52,130 nucleotides of DNA, from positions 1 through 52,130 of the forward strand of contig DASWFT010000259.1 of the NCBI GenBank assembly GCA_036394075.1, in the 5' to 3' direction. The notes beneath the pieces are model-generated. The model made no database searches. It was given only the letters and a program-made list of their open reading frames with translations, and was not told where the DNA came from. Both the position numbers and the translations under genes were made by a program. Within the stretch, counting starts at the first letter, position 1. The number at the start of each line of letters is the position of its first letter. This document shows positions 1 through 7,706 of the stretch, one piece after another. This DNA is from JAWWPY01 sp036394075. GTDB lineage: Bacteria; Actinomycetota; Actinomycetes; Streptosporangiales; Streptosporangiaceae.

Positions 1-277
1 CGTCGTAGACCACCACGGGCCGGCCGTCGGACACGCCGACCCTGCGCATAGCGGCCTGGAAGGCAGCAACCTCGGGCAGCGGATGACGGCCGCCCGGCCC
101 AGGCGGGCCGGCCAGATCCTGGTCCAGGTCAACGAACGCAGTCTCAGGCAGATGGCCAGCCAGGTAATCCCCGAGTCCGGGCGGGCCACCGACCCGCCAG
201 CGCACATCAAGCACAGTAGGCGGATCCTGCCCGGCCAGCGCCCTGGTCAGTGCGGTCACGTCGATCAGTGGATTCAC
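1..277 (-). CDS. Rhodanese-type sulfurtransferase, N-terminal part (gene runs off the left edge)
   Basis: The reverse strand from a GTG at 277 reads MNPLIDVTALTRALAG, then TVLDVRWRVGG, GHLPETAFVDLDQDLAG, GGRHPLPEVAAFQAAMR and VGVSDGRPVVVYD. This is the standard opening of a two-domain thiosulfate/3-mercaptopyruvate sulfurtransferase: the DVRW strand, the HLPGA-like turn and the VVVYD strand before the inactive first rhodanese loop. The catalytic cysteine would lie in the second domain, outside the window. The start sits 22 bases after the stop of the phosphodiesterase gene at 300, so the two are probably cotranscribed. Only about 92 residues are visible. Confidence 0.85.
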   Translation of the reverse strand, partial: MNPLIDVTALTRALAGQDPPTVLDVRWRVGGPPGLGDYLAGHLPETAFVDLDQDLAGPPGPGGRHPLPEVAAFQAAMRRVGVSDGRPVVVYD

Positions 278-299
278 AACTGCACGCCTGCCGCGCCGG

Positions 300-1439
300 T
301 CAGCCGACGCTGAAGGTGAGCAGCGGCACGAGCTGGTCGGCCGAGGTCAGCGAGCCGTGCATGCCGATCAGCGCGGATTCGAGCGGCTCGGCCTGGTTGG
401 TCACTATGGCCCAGGAATCAGTCGGGGCGGCGACGACATCCCCGATCCGCTCCCGGAAGGCGGGGTTGACGGGGCCGAACCAGCCATCCGCGATCGCCTC
501 ATCCCGGGACACCACCCATGCTCGGCCGCCCAGCACCTCACGCCAGGCGGCCAGCACATCGGCCGCCGCGCCCGGCTTGGCATACACGTGCCGGGCCCGC
601 GGCTCGCCGCCCAGTAGCGCGACCCCTTCCTGGAGGGCGGGCGACGTATCCACATCGATCTTCTCCTCGACGGGCACGTCCACCATGCCGTGATCGCCGG
701 TCACATGGAGCACGGCGCCGCCGGGCAGCGAGCCCGCCAGCTGTTCGGCCAGCTTGTCCACGTGCGCGAGGTGGTACAGCCAGGCATCAGACGCACTGCC
801 GAACGAATGCCCGGTGCCATCGAGTTCGGCATGGTAGACCGTGACCAGGCCACCATCCGAATCGGCCAGGGCGATGGCGGCCTGCGCCACGAGCGCGCCC
901 AGGCTGTCCGCCGGACGGTAGTCGGCACCGCGCATCGCGGCCACCGAGAATCCCGTCCGCTGCAGCGCGGACGCGGCGATCCGGTAGGCGCCGAGCCCAG
1001 CCGCCGTGGCCCGTTCGTAGATCGTCGGACAGGGCTGCCACGCGAGGGGATCGATCCGCTTATCCCAGCGCAGCCCGTTGAGCAGCCTGCCGTCGCCCGG
1101 CACCGCCACCTGGTAGCCCAGCATCCCGTGCATCCCCGGTACCAGACCGGTGCCCAGCGAGGTCAGGCTGGTCACCGTGGTGGCGGGGAATCCCGCGGTC
1201 AGCGGCCTGCCGGTGACCGCGAGTTCGGAAAGGAACGGCGCCGCGGCCGGGTGGTCGCGCAGCAGTTCCCAGCCGAGGCCGTCCACGATCAGCAGGCAGG
1301 CACGCGTCGTCTCCGGCAGGCCCAGCGGATCCGGCTCGCCGCCGACCCCCAGCGAGGCCAGCAGGGAACAGGCCAGATCGGCCAGGCTCCCCTCCCCGTA
1401 ATGCGGCACGGTGGGCAGGATCATCGGAGCATAGGTCAT
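300..1439 (-). CDS. Alkaline phosphatase superfamily protein / nucleotide pyrophosphatase-like
   Basis: A 379-residue protein of the type I phosphodiesterase/nucleotide pyrophosphatase family, predicted to hydrolyse phosphodiester or pyrophosphate bonds with two metal ions. Visible family motifs are LLIVDGLGWELL (first metal Asp), FPATTVTSLTSLGTG (nucleophile Thr region), YHAELDGTGHSFG and VTGDHGMVDVP (metal Asp/His). A longer reading frame extends upstream but would overlap the DUF5998 gene; the ATG at 1439, eleven bases past that gene's stop, gives MTYAPMILPTVPHYGEGS and is preferred. No signal peptide is evident, so it is likely cytoplasmic. The substrate cannot be inferred. It lies in a minus-strand run with DUF5998 and the sulfurtransferase. 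Confidence 0.85.
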   Translation of the reverse strand: MTYAPMILPTVPHYGEGSLADLACSLLASLGVGGEPDPLGLPETTRACLLIVDGLGWELLRDHPAAAPFLSELAVTGRPLTAGFPATTVTSLTSLGTGLVPGMHGMLGYQVAVPGDGRLLNGLRWDKRIDPLAWQPCPTIYERATAAGLGAYRIAASALQRTGFSVAAMRGADYRPADSLGALVAQAAIALADSDGGLVTVYHAELDGTGHSFGSASDAWLYHLAHVDKLAEQLAGSLPGGAVLHVTGDHGMVDVPVEEKIDVDTSPALQEGVALLGGEPRARHVYAKPGAAADVLAAWREVLGGRAWVVSRDEAIADGWFGPVNPAFRERIGDVVAAPTDSWAIVTNQAEPLESALIGMHGSLTSADQLVPLLTFSVG

Positions 1440-1449
1440 ACCGGGCCCG

Positions 1450-2043
1450 TCAGCGTTCCGGCGCAGCGGTCGCCTCGGCCAGCGCGCCGGCGAACGCCAG
1501 GACCTGGCGCACCGCATCCTCGCCGTCCGCGGCCTCGCTCACCCGCATGGTCAGGTCGTCGGCGGTAATGGTGCCGCTGTAGCCGTGATCAGCCTCACAG
1601 TTCTCGTCACCGCAGTGGGCCGGCTCGAGCTCGACATGAGAGAGCACGTTCCAGCCGACGGTCAGCACCACCTCGGTCGGCATGGTCACCCCGGGCACAT
1701 ACGACGCGGGATCTGGCACAACCCTCGTCACCGCGACGGAGGAGATCCGGGAGGTCCGGACCGCCTCGGTGCTGGTCTCCGCCTGCGGGCGCGCGCCTGG
1801 CTCCTCGGCCGGGTTCTCGTCGGTATGCGAGTAGACCAGCCTGGTTGGCGTCAGAACGAGGACGGTCATGTGACGGCGCACTTCCATGGCCGGGTCGAAA
1901 AGCGCGTCGTGATGCACGACAAAGGAGACGACCGCCTCCGTGCCAAGCGCGGACGAGACCGCATCGGCCACCAGGCCGGGATAGTAACCGCTTCTCTCGA
2001 TTGCTGACCGCAGCCCGACGGCCGTGGTTCTGGTATCCCTCAT
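1450..2043 (-). CDS. DUF5998 family protein
   Basis: A 197-residue soluble protein beginning MRDTRTTAVGLRSAIERSGYYPGL, with later stretches VVHHDALFDPAMEVRRHMTVLVLTPTRLVYSHTDE and HCGDENCEADHGYSGTITADDLTMRVSEAADG. These match the conserved actinobacterial DUF5998 pattern, which commonly sits upstream of the phosphodiesterase gene found here. The C-terminal CGDENCEADHGY segment looks like a possible metal-binding knuckle, which is inference. The frame is open 31 codons further upstream, but homologous sequence begins at MRDT, so the ATG at 2043 is chosen. Function is unknown. Confidence 0.8.
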   Translation of the reverse strand: MRDTRTTAVGLRSAIERSGYYPGLVADAVSSALGTEAVVSFVVHHDALFDPAMEVRRHMTVLVLTPTRLVYSHTDENPAEEPGARPQAETSTEAVRTSRISSVAVTRVVPDPASYVPGVTMPTEVVLTVGWNVLSHVELEPAHCGDENCEADHGYSGTITADDLTMRVSEAADGEDAVRQVLAFAGALAEATAAPER

Positions 2044-2132
2044 GCATCCATCCTGCACTGTCCCAGGCGCAGCGCTTACAGAACGGGGCATCAATCGCCG
2101 CACGGATGCCCTCCGCAGCAGGTGGCGTGGGC

Positions 2133-2552
2133 TCATCGCGGCGCGGGAGACGCGAAGGCGTCGTCCGGCGCCACGCTGGTCAGGTCAATCCGCGGCTCGT
2201 CGGCCGGCTCGGGAAGCGCCATCGCGCCGGCGCCGGCTGCAGGTCTGGGCCTGCGTGGCGACGTCGCGCCCGCGCCGCCGCCCCGGCCGCGGTACACCAG
2301 CAGCCCGTTCACTGGATCCGGCACCGCGTCGAGCGCAGCCCGGACCGCGGCCAGATCGCGGAATGCCTCCCACTGCGCGTCCGCGTCGAACACCACCTCG
2401 AAGACCACGCCCCAGCGATGAATATGCCACGCCCAGTCGGTCGCGCCATGCGCGATGGCCGACTCGATCAGCGTGGACGAGTAGGTATCCCGCCAGCGCG
2501 TGGCCGGCAGCAACTCGCCATCAAATACCTCGATGGACCACCACTCGGCCAT
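2133..2552 (-). CDS. Hypothetical actinobacterial protein
   Basis: A 139-residue protein starting MAEWWSIEVFDGELLPATRWRDTYSSTLIESAIAHG; the first 100 residues look folded (aromatic-rich, with a DWAWHIHRWGVVFEVVFDAD core) and the tail is Gly/Ala/Pro-rich. A small protein of this kind occurs next to DUF5998 genes in actinomycetes, but I recognise no domain. An in-frame ATG lies 9 codons upstream (2579); the ATG at 2552 is preferred because the WWSIEVFDG segment follows it directly. No catalytic motif is visible. Confidence 0.6.
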   Translation of the reverse strand: MAEWWSIEVFDGELLPATRWRDTYSSTLIESAIAHGATDWAWHIHRWGVVFEVVFDADAQWEAFRDLAAVRAALDAVPDPVNGLLVYRGRGGGAGATSPRRPRPAAGAGAMALPEPADEPRIDLTSVAPDDAFASPAPR

Positions 2553-2809
2553 AGCAGTGACGATATGCGCCGCAGGCAAGAAACGGCACCCCTGACGCGC
2601 AGCGCCGTCGATATGCCTCGCACTCCCCGCAACCAGGGCACAGCGGGCCTAGGGAATCGGCCTCATGGGTGGCGTGCCAGCACGCAAAGGAGAGAAGCGG
2701 GAGATGGCTCCGCAGCCCACGCTGGGCGCATCAGGACCCGGCCAGGGCCAGCCGCCACGCCGCTGGACCTCCTCGAGGAGTGCCTGATCGCCGGTTGCGG
2801 CAGCCGCGA
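2553..2809. other. Intergenic stretch without a convincing gene
   Basis: About 257 bases between the hypothetical protein and the 3' end of the desaturase gene. Short open frames exist on both strands, but they have no recognisable domain, no good ribosome binding site and no clear codon bias. The boundary marks a change from strongly G/C-biased third positions to the milder codon use of the desaturase-PKS locus, so a junction of an acquired segment may lie here. Confidence 0.4.
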
Positions 2810-4498
2810 TCAGACGCCGACTCCTCTCCAGCCCTCAGACGTGTAGCGGAAGAGCTCGCCGATGTGATCCCAGACCGATGAGCGCGGCTGCGTGCCGAGC
2901 GGGTTCGGGAGCGGGGGCTGCATACCGTCCGGAGGCGGGGGCTGCATGCCGGGCGGGGGCTGCATGCCGGGCGAAGGAGGCTGCATGCCGGGCGGAGGCT
3001 GCATGCCGGGCGGAGGCTGCATGGAGAGCATGCGCAGCAGGGAAGGCTTCACCGGACAGGTCAGATAGTGCTTCATCACGGCCGGAAACCGATCCAGGAT
3101 CAGGTTCCGAGGACGCTCCCAGGCTATGCCGACCTCGGCGCACACCTCTCTGACCGCATCCTCCGAGGCGAGGTTGGCGAAGCCGGAACCCTGCCACGGC
3201 AGGACGTGATGGACGCGGTGGGGGCTTAGGCCGGCGCTGAGGAAAAGGTCGATCCAGCGGTTGCCGACCACGCTCAGGTCGTAGCTCAGGCAGATCTGCC
3301 TCGCCGCCCAGTCATCACGCAGCGGCTCGGGGATCACAGCGAGCTCCTCCTCGCTGTTCGGCTCCTCGAAGTCATGGCTGGCCACGACGAGGAAGGTGTT
3401 GAACCACAAAGTCAAGAAGAACTGCACCAGCCAGGCCAGGATGTAACCGGTCGCCAGGCACAGGGCAAACTCAACCACGATCCACGCGCGGATGAGCCAG
3501 AAATCTGCTCGGATTCCATCCCGGATGAATGGCGCGTCGCTACGCGGGTTCGGCCTGGGACGCTCGAACTTGGTGATCTCCCTTCCCCGGAGAGGCAGCC
3601 CGGTCAGGCATATGCCGAGTTTGTGCAGCGTGTAGCCCGGGATCCGGAGTATAGGATGCAGCCGGAGCATACCGTCGAAGAACGTCTTCTTCACATCCGC
3701 TCCGGAGCCCAGATAAGGATGGTGCAGTAGCACGTGCCCATCGGTTCCAATCAGGCTCGTGCCGACGTAGTTGATGTCGAAGAGCGCTTTTCCGAACGGC
3801 AGCGTGTACTTGTGCTGCTGCCTCTGCTTCCACTTCCTGTGGAGGTGGTAATGGCCTGCGCCCGCCAGCGAGGTTCGCGTCACCACCATGATGACGACGA
3901 ATGCCCAGGCAGGTATTATCTTGGTGATAAGGAGGGCCAGCGTAGCGACATGCGCGATAGCGATAATCCACGTCACAACGTCAAACACGCGGTCGTACTT
4001 TTTCAGTGCCTGCTTGGAGAACTTGGCATTGACCCTCTGACGGATCGCCGCCAGCAGGCTTCCTTCGTCCCGATAATCGAGTCTCGGCAGATCCGTAGGC
4101 GCGTTGAATTCTGGAGGCAGCAGGAAGGGGGGTACACCAAGTTTGGGGAGTATGTCCATCTCTGTGGGTACACCAAGCTTGGGGGCTTTGTTCTTCTCGC
4201 TGAATCGGAAGGGTGCAACAAGCTTGGGGCGTACGTCCTGGCCGGCGAGTTCTTCAATCTGGTACTTCGCGAGGACCTTCTGTAGCCGGGCTGGCTCCCG
4301 GTGGTATGTGTGGAGCAGGGCGCTGATATCGCGGCCCTCAGTTTGCGCGAACCATATCGAGCCGCCGGGATGACGGCCCATCCACTCCGTAAAGTCGTAG
4401 GCTTGCCCGTCGACGATCCAGAAGGGCCGGCCTTCGGGAAGAACGGTACCCGTGCGGGGCGAACTGCGAGGTGAACTGGGGTTGAGGGTTTCGGACAT
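2810..4498 (-). CDS. Cytochrome b5-fatty acid desaturase fusion protein
   Basis: A 562-residue membrane enzyme. Residues 20-90 form a cytochrome b5-like domain with the HPGG haem motif (His43) and the HTYH pair (His63/His66). A membrane-bound desaturase domain follows, with three histidine boxes: GHYHLH (about 216-220), GHVLLHH (255-260) and HRVHH near residue 435, separated by hydrophobic segments. This is the diiron architecture of front-end acyl desaturases/hydroxylases that take electrons from a fused b5. The ATG at 4498 has an AAGGAG site 6-8 bases upstream. Two features are odd. A PKLGVP-type segment is repeated three times between the b5 and desaturase domains, and the C-terminus carries six GMQPP(P) repeats. 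It follows the DpgA/DpgB-like genes by 37 bases, so its substrate may be a product of that pathway rather than a membrane lipid. Codon use is less GC-biased than in flanking genes. Confidence 0.88.
   Translation of the reverse strand: MSETLNPSSPRSSPRTGTVLPEGRPFWIVDGQAYDFTEWMGRHPGGSIWFAQTEGRDISALLHTYHREPARLQKVLAKYQIEELAGQDVRPKLVAPFRFSEKNKAPKLGVPTEMDILPKLGVPPFLLPPEFNAPTDLPRLDYRDEGSLLAAIRQRVNAKFSKQALKKYDRVFDVVTWIIAIAHVATLALLITKIIPAWAFVVIMVVTRTSLAGAGHYHLHRKWKQRQQHKYTLPFGKALFDINYVGTSLIGTDGHVLLHHPYLGSGADVKKTFFDGMLRLHPILRIPGYTLHKLGICLTGLPLRGREITKFERPRPNPRSDAPFIRDGIRADFWLIRAWIVVEFALCLATGYILAWLVQFFLTLWFNTFLVVASHDFEEPNSEEELAVIPEPLRDDWAARQICLSYDLSVVGNRWIDLFLSAGLSPHRVHHVLPWQGSGFANLASEDAVREVCAEVGIAWERPRNLILDRFPAVMKHYLTCPVKPSLLRMLSMQPPPGMQPPPGMQPPSPGMQPPPGMQPPPPDGMQPPLPNPLGTQPRSSVWDHIGELFRYTSEGWRGVGV
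2914..3025. repeat. In-frame minisatellite encoding GMQPPP units
   Basis: Imperfect copies of a GC-rich unit of about 18 bases (gggggctgcatgccgggc and variants) lie head to tail. On the minus strand they encode the MQPPPG tail repeats of the desaturase. Units differ by whole codons, so the repeat has expanded and contracted without breaking the frame. Confidence 0.85.
4130..4230. repeat. Three imperfect repeats inside the desaturase gene
   Basis: The sequence gggtacaccaagtttgggg recurs as gggtacaccaagcttggggg and, degraded, as gggtgcaacaagcttggggc. On the minus strand the three copies encode PKLGVP, PKLGVP and PKLVAP in the linker between the b5 and desaturase domains. The duplication is in frame and lies outside both catalytic modules. 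Confidence 0.75.
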
Positions 4499-4535
4499 TG
4501 ACCACTCCTTCTCGCGCTGACGCTCGCCACTGCGC

Positions 4536-5237
4536 TTAGTCGTCATGATTCGGAATTCCCACCTTGTATCGAGCCGCCTTGGCCAGCTCGGCCGCCGCGG
4601 AACGCTCCAGCAAATAGCAGTCGTCAAGAATTCGGCGGGTAAAGCACGCCGCCTCCGGCGTTACTGGGCGCATGGCCTTGATCGTGGCATCTACCACTGC
4701 CTCGACGGTGTCGTCAACAACGTCCACGAGCCCGAGCCGGGACGCGTGCTCGGCCGTTATATCCTCACCGAGCAGGAAAATCCTCCGCGCATGGCCGAGA
4801 CCGACGAACTTCGGCAGCCAGTACGCCCCCATACCTGGGAAGCGCCCCTCGGAAAGGCTCCCCAGCGAGAGCCTGGCCTGCGCCGAGGCCAGCCGCAGAT
4901 CCATGACCAAGCCGACATGGACGGCCGCCGCGCCGACCCTGCCGTCGTAGGCCGCGAACGTCTTGGCCTTCAGCCTGGAAATCCGCGAGAGAGCCTCATC
5001 CCAGCGGGCGAAATACCGCATGTCGCTCCGGACCGGACCGGGTCGCCACGACGGGAACTCTCCGGTGACCGAGTCTGGGTCGCCGCTGAACTGAAGCACG
5101 AAGTTCTCGATCTCGCCGTGTTCAACATTGTTCAGCACGGACTCGAGCGCGCTGATGAGCTCGGCGCCGATCGTCGCCTCATGGATCTGGACCGTCAGTA
5201 CTCGCTCGCCGTCACCCTCATCGATCATGGTCAGCAT
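4536..5237 (-). CDS. DpgB-like enoyl-CoA hydratase/isomerase (crotonase fold)
   Basis: A 233-residue crotonase-superfamily protein. The oxyanion-hole region is seen as TFAAYDGRVGAAAVHVGLVMDLRLAS, and the second as LGSLSEGRFPGMGAYWLPKFVG. It is short for a housekeeping enoyl-CoA hydratase and has the divergent N-terminus typical of the DpgB type found beside DpgA, where it helps DpgA release and aromatise 3,5-dihydroxyphenylacetyl-CoA. Its ATG at 5237 overlaps the stop of the PKS gene (ATGCTGA), so the two are translationally coupled. An ATG three codons later is also possible. Assignment to DpgB rather than DpgD rests on gene order and size and is inference. Cytoplasmic. Confidence 0.75.
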   Translation of the reverse strand: MLTMIDEGDGERVLTVQIHEATIGAELISALESVLNNVEHGEIENFVLQFSGDPDSVTGEFPSWRPGPVRSDMRYFARWDEALSRISRLKAKTFAAYDGRVGAAAVHVGLVMDLRLASAQARLSLGSLSEGRFPGMGAYWLPKFVGLGHARRIFLLGEDITAEHASRLGLVDVVDDTVEAVVDATIKAMRPVTPEAACFTRRILDDCYLLERSAAAELAKAARYKVGIPNHDD

Positions 5238-6412
5238 GTCTCGGCCTGCCCGAATTGGAGAAGCGCGGTTTCGATCTGGGCTCCCGGGCCCATCGTGACC
5301 ATGACGCCTCGATCGCCAGCCGATGCGCAGTCTTCAGCAAGCAGGCGCTCCAGGCTGACCAGGAAGCTACCGCTCGAGATGTTCCCGTAGTCGCGCAGCA
5401 CGGAGCGCGTGTGACGAACATCGTGCTCCTCGAGCCCCAGGCTGAGCTTGACGGAGTCGATCACCGCACCTCCGCCGGTGTGCAGTACCCAGTGCTTGAT
5501 GGCGGAGAAATCCAGGCCATTCCGCTCCAGCAGCCTTTCCAGAGGCTCGCGAATGTTGAAGCCTATGACATAGGGGATATCTCGGTCGAGATAAAAGCTC
5601 CACTTTCCAGCAGGGGCATTCCAGTCGAACCGCATAGCCGCCCACTGTTCGGGGATGCAAAAGCTCTCGAAATCGATCACGCATGGCGCCGGGCCGGATG
5701 GCGCCGGGCCGAATGACGCAGGGCCGGTGCTGTTCCCGGTACAGCTGGTCAGCACGGCTGCGGCCGCACCGTCGCCGAAAAGGCTGTTGACGATGCCGGT
5801 GCGCGGAGTCTCATCAAGAATGTACATCGCGGAGTTAATCTCACAGCAGACCAGGAGCGCCACCTGACCTGGATGGTTCCTTATCCACTGCACGAGCGGG
5901 TTCAACCCATTCAATCCGGCGTTGCATCCCATGCCCACAACGTCCGCCCGGAGGAGCTTGCGGTCAAACCCTAGTTCTCGCGAGAAGAGCGAACTGAGCC
6001 CGGGGACCATGAAGCCGCTCGAGGTGACACACAGCATGTAGTCGACATCCGCCGTGGACAGCGATACGGCGTCGAGCGCGGCGTGAATGGCCCGCGATCC
6101 GATCTCGAGTGCTCCTTCCCGAAACTTAGCATGGAGGTCGGCTGCGGACTCAGGGAGCAGGCGCCCAGTGCGGGCGTCTTTTGCCGGAAGGTAGAGATGC
6201 CTCTTCTGGATATGGGACGAACGGAGAAGCTTCTTCACAACCCTGTTCTCCAGGCCGAGGAGCGCCCCGATCTCTTCCTGCGAATAGGATCGGTCTGGAA
6301 ATGCGCTTCCGACGGAAAGGATCGCCGCCGCGGACTCTTGCAAAGGAGCCGGGCGACGAATCGGATTAACCTCCATGTTGCGAAGCCTGAGGGCATCCCC
6401 ATTTCGAATCAT
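5231..6412 (-). CDS. dpgA: DpgA-type type III polyketide synthase
   Basis: A 393-residue chalcone-synthase-fold enzyme. The catalytic triad is visible: Cys163 in GMGCNAGLNG, His311 in HWVLHTGGG and Asn344 in DYGNISSGS. The segments LRADVVGMGCNAGLN and EEHDVRHTRSVLRDYGN are characteristic of DpgA, which condenses four malonyl-CoA into 3,5-dihydroxyphenylacetyl-CoA, a precursor of dihydroxyphenylglycine in glycopeptide antibiotics. No DpgC-type dioxygenase or aminotransferase is present, so the end product here is probably not dihydroxyphenylglycine. The ATG at 6412 has GGGGAAG 8 bases upstream; an in-frame ATG at 6376 lacks a site. A short GPAPSGPAP repeat (residues about 229-243) is an insertion relative to the family. 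DpgA is more likely than THN or alkylresorcinol synthase. Confidence 0.85.
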   Translation of the reverse strand: MIRNGDALRLRNMEVNPIRRPAPLQESAAAILSVGSAFPDRSYSQEEIGALLGLENRVVKKLLRSSHIQKRHLYLPAKDARTGRLLPESAADLHAKFREGALEIGSRAIHAALDAVSLSTADVDYMLCVTSSGFMVPGLSSLFSRELGFDRKLLRADVVGMGCNAGLNGLNPLVQWIRNHPGQVALLVCCEINSAMYILDETPRTGIVNSLFGDGAAAAVLTSCTGNSTGPASFGPAPSGPAPCVIDFESFCIPEQWAAMRFDWNAPAGKWSFYLDRDIPYVIGFNIREPLERLLERNGLDFSAIKHWVLHTGGGAVIDSVKLSLGLEEHDVRHTRSVLRDYGNISSGSFLVSLERLLAEDCASAGDRGVMVTMGPGAQIETALLQFGQAETC

Positions 6413-6684
6413 GTATGCATCTTCCCCGATCGATGGGCCAGGCCCGGAGCATAGATCCCAGAATAGGCTACGACGACAGCGCCCACGGTAACAGGCCCGC
6501 CGCCCATGTTGGCGCCGCTGTGGTGGTGGTGTAAGGCCCTACTAGCCTTTGGGGCCGAAGTGACGTGAGTGACGTTGGTCGACGGACGGCTTGCCGTTTG
6601 GCGACATGCCGGCCACGGTGAGCCAGGTCTGAGTGGCCCTGCTCGCGCAGCAGTGCTGGCCGGCGTCTCTGCTACGCTCCCAGC
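6413..6684. promoter_or_regulatory. Divergent intergenic region between PKS operon and sulfotransferase
   Basis: About 270 bases separating oppositely transcribed genes, so promoters for both directions should lie here. A closely spaced direct repeat of gtgacgt occurs near 6559-6575 (gtgacgtgagtgacgttgg), the only obvious candidate operator. No structural RNA is seen. Open frames crossing this region lack recognisable protein domains. Confidence 0.4.
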
Positions 6685-7683
6685 GTGGTCAGCGCCCCGT
6701 TCCACTATCAATCGCCTGGCGAGGACAGTGGCCGGTGGCTCGGCTTTCGGTTTCGGCCTGGCGACATCGTGATCAGCACCCGGCGCAAGAGCGGGACGAC
6801 CTGGGTGCAGATGATCTGCGCACTGCTGATCTTCCAGACGCCCGAGCTGCCGGAGCCACTCGGGGACCTCTCGCCGTGGCTGGACAACATGGCCATGCCG
6901 CATGACTTCGTGTACGCCCAGCTTGGCGAGCAGCGGCACCGGCGCTTCATCAAGACGCATACGCCGCTGGACGGGATTCCTCTCGACCCCCGGGTCACCT
7001 ATATCGTGACGGCCCGGCATCCGCTCGACACCTTCGTGTCGCTCTGCCGCCACAACGAAATCATCGGCCCCCCGCCCGACAGCATCGGCCCCCCGCCGGA
7101 ACGGCGGCCCACCGGCCAGTCCAGGCCGCCGATGCCGCCGAAGCCGCCCAGGCCGCTGAAGCCGCTCAGGCCCCCCGCGCCGCCCAAGCCGCCCGCGCCG
7201 CTCAAGCCGCCCGCGTCACGCGAGGCGCTGCACGACGCTCTGCTCAGGTGGATCGCCGACGATGACGATCCCCGCCGGTACCCGGACTCGCTGCCCGGCG
7301 TTATGTGGCACCTGTCCGATGCCTGGGCCAGACGCGGCGAGCCGAACGTGCTGCTGATGCGCTACGACGACCTGCTCGCAGACCTGGAGGGCCAGATGCG
7401 CTGGCTCGCCGGGAGGCTCGGGATAGCCGTTCCGGAGCAGGCCTGGCCCGCGCTCACTCAGGCGGCCACGTTCGAGCGCATGAGAGACCGCGCGGACGAC
7501 CTCGTTCCGATCCCCCCCGGGATCTCCGTAGACACTGCCTTGTTCTTCCGCCGGGGCACCTCGGGGGCCGGGCGCGAAATTCTCAGCGACGAGGAGATGG
7601 CTGCCTACTACGCGCGTGCCGCCCAGCTAGCTCCGCCCGACATGCTCGAGTGGCTGCACTCGGCGTCTCGCCTGACTGGCTGA
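6685..7683 (+). CDS. Sulfotransferase with proline-rich insertion
   Basis: A 332-residue cytosolic-type sulfotransferase that should transfer sulfate from PAPS to a hydroxyl or amine. The 5'-phosphosulfate loop RKSGTTW lies at residues 34-40. The 3'-phosphate region reads VTARHPLDTFVSLCRH (about 110-125), and FFRRGTSGAGREIL near residue 290 matches the RKGxxGDW-type end motif. Between about residues 128 and 176 lies a low-complexity segment of PPKPPRPLKP-type repeats not found in the family, inserted after the 3'-phosphate motif. The GTG start is the first in frame. It is divergent from the DpgA-type PKS, so a phenolic polyketide is a natural candidate acceptor (inference). Confidence 0.82.
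   Translation: MVSAPFHYQSPGEDSGRWLGFRFRPGDIVISTRRKSGTTWVQMICALLIFQTPELPEPLGDLSPWLDNMAMPHDFVYAQLGEQRHRRFIKTHTPLDGIPLDPRVTYIVTARHPLDTFVSLCRHNEIIGPPPDSIGPPPERRPTGQSRPPMPPKPPRPLKPLRPPAPPKPPAPLKPPASREALHDALLRWIADDDDPRRYPDSLPGVMWHLSDAWARRGEPNVLLMRYDDLLADLEGQMRWLAGRLGIAVPEQAWPALTQAATFERMRDRADDLVPIPPGISVDTALFFRRGTSGAGREILSDEEMAAYYARAAQLAPPDMLEWLHSASRLTG
7064..7215. repeat. Proline-rich in-frame repeat in the sulfotransferase gene
   Basis: Short C/G-rich units such as aagccgcccaggccgctg are repeated with small variations and encode PPKPP, RPLKP and APLKPPA blocks. The segment interrupts the sulfotransferase fold in a region that is normally a surface loop. Confidence 0.75.
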
Positions 7684-7706
7684 CGATCCACTGGGGAACG
7701 GCTGGG

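Noticed and set aside
5231..6412. Tetrahydroxynaphthalene or alkylresorcinol synthase
   Set aside because: The segments around Cys163 and EEHDVRHTRSVLRDYGN and the coupled crotonase gene fit DpgA better.
6409..7053. Minus-strand open frame of 214 codons
   Set aside because: It runs antisense to the sulfotransferase and through the divergent promoter region, with no domain and no plausible start site.
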